Part shown: one piece after another, positions 53,611 to 61,405 of the stretch | Layout of the letters: the number at the start of each line of letters is the position of its first letter | How positions within the stretch are numbered: the first letter of the stretch is position 1 | Assembly (NCBI RefSeq): GCF_001856665.1 | Contig: NZ_CP017781.1 | Span: 930,001-994,000 of the forward strand | Length of the DNA stretch: 64,000 nucleotides | From: Rhodobacter xanthinilyticus | GTDB taxonomy: Bacteria > Pseudomonadota > Alphaproteobacteria > Rhodobacterales > Rhodobacteraceae | Reading direction: 5' to 3' | Made by a program: the position numbers and the translations under genes | Notes under the pieces: generated by a model | Seen by the model: the letters and a program-made list of their open reading frames with translations, nothing else | The model's database searches: none | What the model was told of the DNA's origin: nothing

Positions 53611-54220
53611 GATTCACGGTTCGAAAACGAGCGGTGAACATGTCTGATCTGTTTTGGCTGACCGACGCCCAGATGGCGCGTCTTGAGCCCTTCTTTCCCA
53701 AGTCACACGGCAGGCCACGCGTCGATGACCGACGTGTGCTGAGTGGGATTATCTTCATCAATCGCAACGGCTTGCGGTGGCGGGATGCCCCCATCGCCTA
53801 TGGTCCACACAAGACGCTCTACAACCGTTGGAAACGATGGAGCGACAAGGGCATCTTCGCGCGAATGATGGCCGGTCTGGCTGCCGAGCACAGCGAGACG
53901 AAGACCGTGATGATCGACGCGACCTACCTCAAGGCCCACCGAACAGCGACCAGTTTGGGCGTGAAAAAGGGGGGCGTGGACGCCTGATCGGTCGGACGAA
54001 GGGAGGCATGAACACTAAACTGCACGCTATCTGCGACAGCCAGGGCCGGCCGCTCAACCTCTTCGTCACCGCCGGACAAGTCAGCGACTACATCGGCGCG
54101 CGAGCGCTGCTCAGCAGCCTGCCGAAGGTCGATTGGCTGCTCGGCGATCGGGGGTATGATGCCGACTGGTTCAGAGAAGCATTGAAAGACAAGGGGATAC
54201 GCGCCTGCATCCCTGGCCGT
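53602..54220 (+). mobile_element. IS5-family element (IS427-like group), 3'-truncated
   Basis: Left end near TGGCATGATTCACGG (about 53604) and two overlapping transposase frames. The right part is cut at about 54220, where an unrelated IS256-type end begins; the right inverted repeat is missing. Boundaries are estimates, and a target duplication could not be checked. Confidence 0.7.
53640..54220 (+). pseudogene. IS5-family transposase, two frames, truncated
   Basis: Frame 1 (ATG 53640 to TGA 53987) gives MSDLFWLTDAQMARLEPFFP with the DDE-type first Asp in VMIDATYLKAHRTA. Frame 2 picks up at the slippery AAAAAGGGGGGCG region (about 53964-53976) with IGRTKGGMNTKLHAICDSQG and LLGDRGYDADWFRE (second Asp), as in IS427-type programmed frameshifting. 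The protein stops after CIPGR, losing the conserved YDKxxYKxRNxIE end with the catalytic Glu. It cannot be active. Confidence 0.8.
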
Positions 54221-54465
54221 GTTAGTGTCCGCGGACGTGGTGTAATTTCATCGCCGTCGACGGTGTAATCCCGGGTGGCCATCGAGGTGTATGGTCGAGG
54301 TGGAGTTTGGCGACTTCAACCACGGACCACACGGAGACCCCGATGACCAAGACCAACATGGACCAGTCCGAGCTTCTGGCAAAGCACGATCAGGGAGACT
54401 TCCTGCGCAGCATCGCCGAGGCCGTGCTTCAGCTGATCATGGAGGCCGATGTCGACGGATTGCTG
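54221..54465 (+). mobile_element. IS256-family left-end remnant with transposase start
   Basis: Begins with GTGTCCGCGGACGTGG at the junction with the IS5 remnant. ATG 54343 opens TNMDQSELLAKHDQGDFLRS and EAVLQLIMEADVDGLL, the conserved N-terminus of Mutator/IS256 transposases, then homology stops at about 54465. The remaining transposase is lost; the frame reads 25 unrelated codons to TAA 54540. Confidence 0.75.
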
Positions 54466-54632
54466 GCGCTTATCACGATGTCCCGCCGATGGGACGCGAT
54501 ATCTATCGATTTGTTGGCGACTTCTTCACAAACCACATAATAGGTGACGCGAGCGCGCAGGACGGTGTGGATATTGGCGTGGAGATAGATACGTCCCCGA
54601 TCACCGCGCCGCCGGCGCCGGATCAGCCCTGA
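54466..54632 (+). pseudogene. Orphan C-terminal gene fragment
   Basis: In the +3 frame the DNA reads DVPPMGRDIYRFVGDFFTNH followed by IIGDASAQDGVDIGVEIDTS and stops at 54632. The sequence has lower GC and looks like protein rather than noise, but the start is replaced by the IS256 remnant. Source unknown, perhaps another gene of the phage cassette. Confidence 0.3.
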
Positions 54633-54786
54633 TCTCGCTGCGGTCGTGCCCGCCCGCGCTGCAATCGGCGGCGACCTGGGCCGAGCGTCTGGTCCTTGTC
54701 GGGGTCCGCTCCAGCCGGCCGTCCGGCCCCGGCTTAGACCGAGCGGCCGAAATGGCCCTGCGCGCGGGGAGGCCCGGGGCCATGGA

Positions 54787-54810
54787 AAAGGCGGCCCGAG
54801 GGCCGCCTTT
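54787..54810. terminator. Bidirectional terminator
   Basis: AAAGGCGGCCC-GA-GGGCCGCCTTT is a perfect 11-bp palindrome with A/T ends. It closes the minus-strand DUF5368 gene (28 bases away) and borders the island. The 160 bases before it hold no gene. Confidence 0.7.
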
Positions 54811-54838
54811 GGGCGTGTCGCTAGGTCGAAGCGGCAGG

Positions 54839-55201
54839 TCAGCCGTTGTCTTTCGGGCTCTTGCCCGCCACCAGCGCCTGCACCGTGTAGACGAGGATCG
54901 CGAGCCCGACCGCGCCCATGCCCGCGACGCCGAGCAGCACGATCCAGTCGATCGGCCCGCCGATATCGCCAAGGCCCGAATGGGTCACCCATTGCACGAA
55001 GACCACGGCGGCAACCGCCCCCACCGGCATGAACAGTTGCGCGGTCAGGAATTTGCGCGCCGACAGGTGGCGGTCGCGGATCAGCACGAAGATATAGGCC
55101 AGCGTGATCCCGGCCGCGACCGCGACCATGGTCCAGAACAGGCCCCGGCCGAAGATCTCCTCGAAAACCGCGATCAGGGTTTGCAGCGTCAGTTCCTTCA
55201 T
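54839..55201 (-). CDS. DUF5368 membrane protein
   Basis: A 120-residue membrane protein with about three helices: 19-38 (GLFWTMVAVAAGITLAYIFV), 55-73 (FMPVGAVAAVVFVQWV) and 84-110 (IDWIVLLGVAGMGAVGLAIL). Length and hydrophobic pattern match DUF5368. It lies 10 bases downstream of the SQR-like gene and is likely its partner, perhaps as quinone-site or assembly subunit (inference). Confidence 0.75.
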   Translation of the reverse strand: MKELTLQTLIAVFEEIFGRGLFWTMVAVAAGITLAYIFVLIRDRHLSARKFLTAQLFMPVGAVAAVVFVQWVTHSGLGDIGGPIDWIVLLGVAGMGAVGLAILVYTVQALVAGKSPKDNG

Positions 55202-55211
55202 GATCCTCTCC

Positions 55212-56576
55212 TCAGGCCTTGCCGCGCAGCATCGCGTTATAGGTGGGTTTGAGCGCGATTTCCTTCATCAGCCAGGAAATCCACAGCTCCTCGAGCGGCG
55301 CGATCACCCCGGGGAAGGAGGGGGTGAGGTTGTTCTTGTAATCGAATTCGATCAGCATCGCGCGGCCGATCTTGGTGATCATCGGGCAGGAGGTGTAGCC
55401 GTTGTAGACCTCGGTGCCCTGCCGCCCGGCGATCTCGGAGACCAGATGGTCCTCGACCACGGCGACTTGCCATTTCACGCTGGCGGCGGTCTTGCCCTTG
55501 GGCACGCCGTTGATGTCGCCCACGCCGAAGACATTGGGGTAGCGAAGATGGCGCAAGGTGCCCTGATCGACCTCGATCCAGCCCTGATCGACCCATTTGT
55601 CGGCCCAGCTCAGCCCCGACTCGCGCACCACCTTGGGGGCGCGCTGCGGCGGGATCACGTTGGTGAAATCAAAGGCGATCGCCTCGGTCTTCTCGGGGGT
55701 GACCTCGACCGAGCCATCGGCGGCAAGGCTGCGCTTCTCGGGCACCTTGAAATAGGCGGTCTTCGCGCCCGCGTCGATGCCGGTCAGGATATGGTTCCAG
55801 CGGGTGTCGAAGCCGCGATCGCCAAACAGCAGCTTCACCTTCTCGTTCACCACCGGCACCGAGAACAGCGCCTCGTTATTGGCGGCATAGATGATCTGCG
55901 AGGCCTCGCGCGTGCCCTTGCGGCGCAGGTAATCATCGGTGATGAACGTGTATTTGAGCGGCGCGCCGGCGCATTTCATCTCGGTCGCGGGGCGCCCGAA
56001 GAGCCCGACGCCGCCCTTGGCGGTAAAGGCATCCATCGCGCGCCAGGTCGCCTCGGCGTAATCCGGCCCGGCATAGACCGCGCCGATGCCGTTCTGGCCG
56101 ACCTGATCGAGCGAGAACCCCTCGATCGCCGCCCAGTCGAGGCTCAGCCCGGTGGCGACGACCAGATAGTCATAGGGCAGTTTGGTGCCGCTCGCGGTGG
56201 TGACGATCTGCGCCTCGGGGTCGATCCCGGCGGCGGCCTCCTCGATCCATTTCACCCCCTCGGGGAGCCAGTCGCCAGTGCCCGAAACCGAGTAGCTGGC
56301 GGGTTTGAGCCCGGCCGCGATCAGCGTGAAGCCCGGCTGATACCAGTGCTGCTTGCGCGCATCGAGAATGGTGATCTCGGCGCCCTCGAGCCGCTCGGCC
56401 AAGCGGTTGGCCATGCCGGTGCCGCCGGCCCCCGCCCCGAGAATGACGATTTTCGCTTTGGTGGCAACAGCTTGCGCCTTGGCCGGCGTGGGTGCCGCGA
56501 GCCCGAGCATCGCCGCTCCCCCGGCAAGGCCCAGAAAACCCCGCCGCGAGGGGCGGAAGTCCTGATTGTCGGACAT
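55212..56576 (-). CDS. Sulfide:quinone oxidoreductase-like FAD protein with Tat signal
   Basis: A 454-residue flavoprotein. Twin-arginine signal SRRGFLGLAGGAAMLGLAAP (10-29), then FAD loop IVILGAGAGGTGMANRLAE, second FAD motif YPNVFGVGDINGVPKGKTAA, and cysteines Cys202 (EMKCAGAP) and Cys397 (YTSCPMITK), the pair kept in sulfide:quinone oxidoreductases and flavocytochrome c sulfide dehydrogenases. Probably oxidises sulfide in the periplasm. It precedes DUF5368 by 10 bases; a possible SqrR/BigR-like operator is upstream. Confidence 0.82.
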   Translation of the reverse strand: MSDNQDFRPSRRGFLGLAGGAAMLGLAAPTPAKAQAVATKAKIVILGAGAGGTGMANRLAERLEGAEITILDARKQHWYQPGFTLIAAGLKPASYSVSGTGDWLPEGVKWIEEAAAGIDPEAQIVTTASGTKLPYDYLVVATGLSLDWAAIEGFSLDQVGQNGIGAVYAGPDYAEATWRAMDAFTAKGGVGLFGRPATEMKCAGAPLKYTFITDDYLRRKGTREASQIIYAANNEALFSVPVVNEKVKLLFGDRGFDTRWNHILTGIDAGAKTAYFKVPEKRSLAADGSVEVTPEKTEAIAFDFTNVIPPQRAPKVVRESGLSWADKWVDQGWIEVDQGTLRHLRYPNVFGVGDINGVPKGKTAASVKWQVAVVEDHLVSEIAGRQGTEVYNGYTSCPMITKIGRAMLIEFDYKNNLTPSFPGVIAPLEELWISWLMKEIALKPTYNAMLRGKA

Positions 56577-56593
56577 GGATGTGATCTCCCTTT

Positions 56594-56613
56594 ATATGCG
56601 GATTGTTGAATAT
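56594..56613 (-). promoter_or_regulatory. Possible SqrR/BigR-type operator of the SQR-like gene
   Basis: On the minus strand ATATTC-N8-GCATAT, an imperfect dyad one base from ATATTC-N8-GAATAT-like sites recognised by sulfide-sensing BigR/SqrR repressors. It lies 18-37 bases before the ATG. By-eye match only. Confidence 0.35.
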
Positions 56614-56799
56614 CATTGCGAGCCGCGGATTGCGACCCGAAAACAGGCGGTCGTGAGGCATCCTAAGGGATAAGTTGTCGCACCTGCGCGGCAAAATCAC
56701 ACAGGCGCCGCCGGGCCGGGCGCGGGCCGGGGTCATTCACTTGAATGAGGGCCGTCGGGCGGCGGGCGGTAGAGTGGCTTCATTGCGGAGGAGCCATGG

Positions 56800-57615
56800 A
56801 TGCCGGAGTGGCGGTTCATTTTCACCCTGCCGGTGGCGGGGCTTCTGGCCCTGACGGCGGGGCTGCTGGCCCTGACGGCGGCGCCGGCCGCGGCCGAGCC
56901 GGCCCTTGTCCGCCGCGCCGATCTTGCCTTTGCCGAGACCGCGCCGGGGATCTTGCGCGAGGCCGACAGGCTGCGCCTTTGGGCGATGACGCGGCGCGAG
57001 AGCTATGACCTGCCCGCGCCCGATGTGCTGGCCTGGCAGCCCGAGGCGGAGGATCCCGAGGGGGAGGAGGGGTGGCATCTGGCGCTCGAGGGGCAGGCGA
57101 TCACCGCGCAGCTGACCGGGCGCGCGGAGGATTGGCGGGCGCTGGCCGGGCTGGCCGCGCGCGCGGGCGAGCGGGCCGGGCCCGGGCCGCTCGCCCGCGA
57201 GGCTTTGGGCGAGCTCGCCGCGGGGGCGGCGACCAATGCACTCTTGTTGGCCGATACCCCGGGCGCGGTGCAACGGGCGGCGCTCGCGCTCGCGCGGCTG
57301 CGTGCGGCGGGTGGGGATGCCGAGACCGCCGCGCGGGCGCTCGCCACGGCCCGCCGCCTGCCGGGTCTTGAAGCCGATCCCGCGCTCGTCGCGCTGGCGG
57401 CCGCGCTCGACGGGGGGGGGGGGGCGTCCGGCCGGGCCAAGCGCGCTCGAGGAGGGGCAGGCGCTGCGCGGCGAGGGCTGGGCGCTTGCCCGCGACGGGA
57501 GGTCTTTCTCTGGACCGGGCAGGGCTTTGCCCGGGTCTCCGAGGCCCGCGCGCTCGACTGCGCCGCGCCGGAGCTGATCTCCGATCTGTTTCTTGCCGTC
57601 CCGAAGGAGGAGTGA
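56800..57615 (+). CDS. Exported protein of unknown function with 13-G tract
   Basis: A 271-residue protein with a signal peptide or anchor (FIFTLPVAGLLALTAGLLAL...APAAAEP), then alanine-rich helices resembling repeats (ALAGLAARAGERAG; AALALARLRAAGGDAETAAR). At 57412-57424 thirteen Gs in a row sit in the coding sequence. From there to about 57502 another frame has the better codon pattern (PSALEEGQALRGEGWALARD), after which the first frame looks right again (EVFLWTGQGFARVSEARALD). So an extra and a missing G may flank a garbled 26-residue stretch. Function unknown. First of four linked genes. Confidence 0.55.
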   Translation: MPEWRFIFTLPVAGLLALTAGLLALTAAPAAAEPALVRRADLAFAETAPGILREADRLRLWAMTRRESYDLPAPDVLAWQPEAEDPEGEEGWHLALEGQAITAQLTGRAEDWRALAGLAARAGERAGPGPLAREALGELAAGAATNALLLADTPGAVQRAALALARLRAAGGDAETAARALATARRLPGLEADPALVALAAALDGGGGASGRAKRARGGAGAARRGLGACPRREVFLWTGQGFARVSEARALDCAAPELISDLFLAVPKEE

Positions 57616-58892
57616 TGATGCGCCGCTCTCTTCTGGCCGTGGCTCTGGCGCTCGGGGTCTCGGGCCCCGCGCTTGCCGAGCCGCTGGCCCTTGCCCGCCC
57701 CACGCTTGCGATGACCAACCGCGCCTCGCTCTTGCCGGTGATGGGCTATGCGACCCGGATCGTGGCCCGCGCCGACGCGCTGGCGGCCGAGGCGGGCGCG
57801 GCCGCGATCGCCGACCCCGAGGCGGCCGATTTCCTCGACTATTACGAGAGCCTGGACGACCCGAATGTGATCCGCGCGGCGCTGGATGTGGCGCTGGCGA
57901 AGGCCGGGCCGGGCAAGGGCGCGTGGGAGTGGTTGACGCTCGCCGAGATCGCCATCGACATGGCGCTGGGCGATCACGACGCGGCCGGCAGGCCGACGGC
58001 GACCCCGGATGTCTTTGCGCGCGAAGCCTTTTACGACATGGCGGCGGGGGCGGCGCTGAATGGCTTTACCCTGGCGAAGACCGGCGGCGAGGCGGTCAGC
58101 GCGCTGGCCCTGCTGGCGCGCGCGCTGGAGGCGGGCGGCGACCCCGCCACCGCCGGGCGCGTGGCCGGCTATGCCGCGCGGGTCTTTCCCGGCTTTGACG
58201 GTCTCGCCTATGACACCGATATCAGCACGCTGCTGCGCCTTGCCGAGACCCCGCCGCCTCTGCCCGAGCCCCCCGCGCAAGACCCGCCCTCGCCCAGCCT
58301 GCGCCGCGGCGATTGGCTCTTGACCTGCGGCACGGGCCGGACCTGTCTGATCCAGAGCGATCTGGCCGAGATCAGCGTCGAGATCGAGAGGGAGGCCGGG
58401 CCGGGGGCGCCCGTCGTGCTGCGGGTGGTGTTGATGAGCGCGGCCCGGGGCGCGGCCCGGGGCGCCGTCGGGGGGGCGACGGTCCTGGTCGACGGGCGGC
58501 CGCTCCACCCCGAGGCGGACGGCTTTGCGTTGCGGCAGGCCGCCGGGGCGATGGAGGGCATGCCCTGGGTCGAGGTGCCCCCGGTGCGGATCGGCGCCGC
58601 GCTCGACGCCCTTCTGGGGGGCGAGAAACTGACCGTGACGGCGGGCGAGAGGCGGGCGGATCTCTCGCTTGGGCCCCTGCGCGAGCTCGCCCGCGCCATG
58701 GATGAGCGGCAGGGGCGCGCGGGTAGCCCGACCGCGCTCGTGCTGCGCGGCGCGGCACCGGTGGCCGCCGTTCCGGGCGCCCCGCCGGCGCGGGTGATAG
58801 CCGTGCCGGTTTACCAGCGAGACTGGCCGCAGAGCCCGCCCGCGCCTTCGAGGTTTGCATGGAGGGCGGGCCCTGGCTGCATTATTACCTGA
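57615..58892 (+). CDS. Exported DUF1176-like protein
   Basis: A 425-residue protein: signal peptide MMRRSLLAVALALGVSGPAL (cleavage after ALA), an alpha-helical half (25-200), and a C-terminal domain from about 230 (GDWLLTCGTGRTCLI; LSLGPLRELARAMDERQGR; TALVLRGAAP) that resembles DUF1176, an exported domain of unknown role. TGATG overlap with the previous gene. The end (after about residue 405) may be affected by a frameshift, because the frame that gives EPARAFEVCMEGGPW has the better codon pattern from about 58815 on. Confidence 0.62.
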   Translation: MMRRSLLAVALALGVSGPALAEPLALARPTLAMTNRASLLPVMGYATRIVARADALAAEAGAAAIADPEAADFLDYYESLDDPNVIRAALDVALAKAGPGKGAWEWLTLAEIAIDMALGDHDAAGRPTATPDVFAREAFYDMAAGAALNGFTLAKTGGEAVSALALLARALEAGGDPATAGRVAGYAARVFPGFDGLAYDTDISTLLRLAETPPPLPEPPAQDPPSPSLRRGDWLLTCGTGRTCLIQSDLAEISVEIEREAGPGAPVVLRVVLMSAARGAARGAVGGATVLVDGRPLHPEADGFALRQAAGAMEGMPWVEVPPVRIGAALDALLGGEKLTVTAGERRADLSLGPLRELARAMDERQGRAGSPTALVLRGAAPVAAVPGAPPARVIAVPVYQRDWPQSPPAPSRFAWRAGPGCIIT

Positions 58893-59206
58893 CCGAGATC
58901 GCGGCCGGCCATTGGGAGCGCGCGGCCGATCTGACCCGCGCCAGCACCGGCAACCCCCGCGCGGCGGTGATCGACACGCTCAAGGCGGCCCGCGCGCAAG
59001 GGGCGCTCGACCGCGCCGCGGCCGCCCGGCTGACGCTTGAGGGCGACTGCGCCGTCTTGCCCAATTTCGCCGCGCTCGCCGCGCGTCACGGGGCCACCGA
59101 GCAAAGCCTCGTCGGCTATCGGCTCGGGCGGGCCTGGGTGGTGCTGACCATCGTCGGCCCGCCCGACTGGTTCAACTTTGTCGCCGCAAATCTGGAGGGG
59201 AAATGA
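58859..59206 (+). CDS. Small protein of unknown function (possibly C-terminal part of the preceding gene)
   Basis: A 115-residue frame, MEGGPWLHYYLTEIAAGHWE to FVAANLEGK, overlapping the previous gene by 34 bases. GAGG lies 6 bases before ATG 58859. Codon pattern is coding-like and extends upstream in the same frame (EPARAFEVC), which also allows it to be the severed tail of the DUF1176-like gene. No domain recognised. It stops 1 base before the next gene's ATG. Confidence 0.5.
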   Translation: MEGGPWLHYYLTEIAAGHWERAADLTRASTGNPRAAVIDTLKAARAQGALDRAAAARLTLEGDCAVLPNFAALAARHGATEQSLVGYRLGRAWVVLTIVGPPDWFNFVAANLEGK

Positions 59207-59207
59207 G

Positions 59208-60287
59208 ATGCGCCCGGATTTTCATGTGCTCGGCCCGGCGCGCCCCGCCGACCCCCATATCGAACTCGAATTTCTCAACCCCCGGCTCTATCCCGAGCTC
59301 TCGAGCGCGTCCGGCCTCGCGCTGGGCACGCCCGCGATGACCACCGAGCAACAGGCCTATCCCCCCTATTTCCGCGGCACGCGCGACGCCGCTTTCCTGC
59401 CCGATGTCATCTGCAACGACCATGGCCTGCCGCTGTGGAAGGATGCCCTGGTCGAGACGCTGATCGCGATCGACCGCTTCACGCCGATGAGCCGGATCCG
59501 GGCGCGCATCGGCATCAAGGGGGCGCGCAAACCGCTGGCCGAGGGGGCGACGATCCTGCTGCCCAAGACCGTTTACGGCGACGAGGTGATCGACTGGGAC
59601 GAGATCGCGCGGCGCGACCCGGAGTGGGCGGCGCACGGCCGGCCCGCGGGCCTTCGCCCGCAAAACATCCTCCTGCGCGAGGAGTTCCGCCCGAAGGCGC
59701 AGGTCTTCCGTCTGCGGCTGCTCGGCCGCGAGCAGATCGTTCTGGGCGAGCGGCTGGGCGCGGCGCTGTGCGGCCCCAATGCCGAGATCGCGCTGCGCCA
59801 TTGCCATGCGGCGCGGCTCTCGGAGCTGGGCTATGACCAGACCGCCACCCTCGGCGCGACCCCGCCCGATCGGTATGCGGCCCTGCTCGAAGCGCATTTG
59901 CAGGCGGCGAAGGCCGCGCCGGGGCCGCGCGCCAACTCCGCCGCGCCCGCCCTCTCGGAGGCGGAGCGGAGCGTGCGCGGGCAGGTTCTGGCGATGTTCG
60001 CCCGGATCGGCGCGCAGCCGCTCTCGGGCAACCGCGAAACATGGTCGCGGCTGGAGCTGGCCGGCGGGAGATATCGCTATGTCTGCGGGCAGACCGAGAG
60101 CCCCGAGGTCTCGAGCAGGACGGTCAGCGAGCAAGAGGCCTGGAACTATCTGCGCGCCCGCGCCGCCGAGGGGCTGGGCCTCTATACGACCAGGGAAAAG
60201 GCCAGCGCCCGGCCCGAGGCGATCCTCGACTATTACCAGAGCATCTGGCGCGGGCCTCTGTCGGAGGGCGGCCTCGCGGAGCCCTGA
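59208..60287 (+). CDS. Conserved protein of unknown function
   Basis: A 359-residue soluble protein without signal peptide: MRPDFHVLGPARPADPHIEL, a middle LVETLIAIDRFTPMSRIRAR, VIDWDEIARRDPEWAAHGRP, and a late REEFRPKAQVFRLRLLGREQ. Not matched to a family. GGAGGGGAAATGAG precedes ATG 59208. It ends the four-gene cluster, which by context should act together, perhaps at the envelope. Confidence 0.6.
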   Translation: MRPDFHVLGPARPADPHIELEFLNPRLYPELSSASGLALGTPAMTTEQQAYPPYFRGTRDAAFLPDVICNDHGLPLWKDALVETLIAIDRFTPMSRIRARIGIKGARKPLAEGATILLPKTVYGDEVIDWDEIARRDPEWAAHGRPAGLRPQNILLREEFRPKAQVFRLRLLGREQIVLGERLGAALCGPNAEIALRHCHAARLSELGYDQTATLGATPPDRYAALLEAHLQAAKAAPGPRANSAAPALSEAERSVRGQVLAMFARIGAQPLSGNRETWSRLELAGGRYRYVCGQTESPEVSSRTVSEQEAWNYLRARAAEGLGLYTTREKASARPEAILDYYQSIWRGPLSEGGLAEP

Positions 60288-60364
60288 AAGGCGTGGGCCC
60301 GCAGGCGCGGCGGGCCAATGGGCGCGAGACGGGGCGGCCGGTGCCGGGGCCGGGCGCCCTCAGG

Positions 60365-60397
60365 CATTAGCTTTTCTAATGTGACATTGGGGAACAT
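60365..60397. promoter_or_regulatory. Operator-like palindromes before the DHDPS-family operon
   Basis: CATTAG-N5-CTAATG (60365-60381) overlaps AATGT-G-ACATT (60378-60388), and an AACATT follows at 60393-60398. The stacked symmetric sites in the 198-base gap look like a regulator-binding region. The regulator is not in the window. Confidence 0.35.
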
Positions 60398-60485
60398 TCT
60401 CCTTTGCGGCGCGGCCGCCCTTGCCCTTAGCTGAGCCGATGCCGGACCGGGCCACGCGCGCCCGACGCCTTCAGGGAGACCAACC

Positions 60486-61403
60486 ATGCCGCCACGGATG
60501 CGCCTCGAGGGCATCTATACCCCCGTCATCACGCCGTTTTCGGCCGATGGGGCGATCGACTACCCCGCGCTTGACGATCTGATCGAGCGGCTGATCGGGG
60601 CCGGCGTGCATGGGCTGATCTCGGGCGGCTCCACCGGCGAAAACTATGCCGAAACCGTCGAGGAACGTCTGGCGATTGCGCGGTTCGTGACCGGGCGCGT
60701 CAAGGGGCGGCTGCCGGTCATCGTCGGCACCGGCGCGATGCGCACGCCCGATTCGATCGCGCTGGCGGTGGGCGCGCGCGAGATCGGGGCCGATGCGATC
60801 TTGCTGGGCTCGCCGCCCTATGCGGTGCCGACCGAGCGCGAAAACGCGCTCAACGCGCTGGCCATCGACCGCGCCGCCGATCTGCCGATCGTGCTCTACA
60901 ACTACCCGGGGCGGATGGGCGTCGAGATGGGGCGCGAGTTCCTCGACCGGGTGGGGCGGTCGCGCAATATCGTGGCGATCAAGGAAAGCTCAGGCGATAT
61001 CAACCGCTTGCACCTTCTCGCGCGGGATTATCCGCATCTGCAGATGTCGTGCGGCATGGATGATCAGGCGCTCGAATTCTTCGCCTGGGGGGCGCGAAGC
61101 TGGATCTGTGCGGGCTCGAATTTCCTGCCCGAGGAACATATCGCGCTCTACCAAACCTGCGTGATCGACGGCGATTTCGCCAAGGGGCGGCGGATCATGT
61201 CGGCGATGCTGCCGCTGATGCGGGTGCTCGAACAGGGCGGCAAGTTCATCCAATGCGTCAAGCACGGGGTGGCGACCACGGGGCTGCGCGCGGGCCCGAT
61301 GCGGCCGCCGCTCAAGGGGCTGAACACGGACGAGAAACGCGCGCTTGAACAGGTGATCGGCACGCTGAAAGTGGCAGTGGCCGCGATCATGGAAGGGAAT
61401 TGA
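60486..61403 (+). CDS. Dihydrodipicolinate synthase/N-acetylneuraminate lyase family protein
   Basis: A 305-residue class I aldolase. The Schiff-base Lys166 lies in VAIKESSGD and the catalytic tyrosine pair in LYNYPGRMG (Tyr138/140); SGGSTGENYAET is the pyruvate-binding loop. The operon (this gene, aldehyde dehydrogenase, FAD amine oxidase) is like hydroxyproline catabolism, where a family member deaminates pyrroline-4-hydroxy-2-carboxylate. It is thus unlikely to be lysine-biosynthetic DapA. CAGGGAGACC precedes the ATG. Confidence 0.82.
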   Translation: MPPRMRLEGIYTPVITPFSADGAIDYPALDDLIERLIGAGVHGLISGGSTGENYAETVEERLAIARFVTGRVKGRLPVIVGTGAMRTPDSIALAVGAREIGADAILLGSPPYAVPTERENALNALAIDRAADLPIVLYNYPGRMGVEMGREFLDRVGRSRNIVAIKESSGDINRLHLLARDYPHLQMSCGMDDQALEFFAWGARSWICAGSNFLPEEHIALYQTCVIDGDFAKGRRIMSAMLPLMRVLEQGGKFIQCVKHGVATTGLRAGPMRPPLKGLNTDEKRALEQVIGTLKVAVAAIMEGN

Positions 61404-61405
61404 AC

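Noticed and set aside
47255-54838. Search for a duplicated tRNA-Phe 3' end as attR
   Set aside because: No copy of the GGTTCGATTCCGG segment or longer was found near the island's right edge.
54429-54992. Minus-strand frame across the island edge
   Set aside because: It crosses a perfect terminator palindrome and IS fragments, overlaps the end of the DUF5368 gene, and lacks any protein-like pattern.
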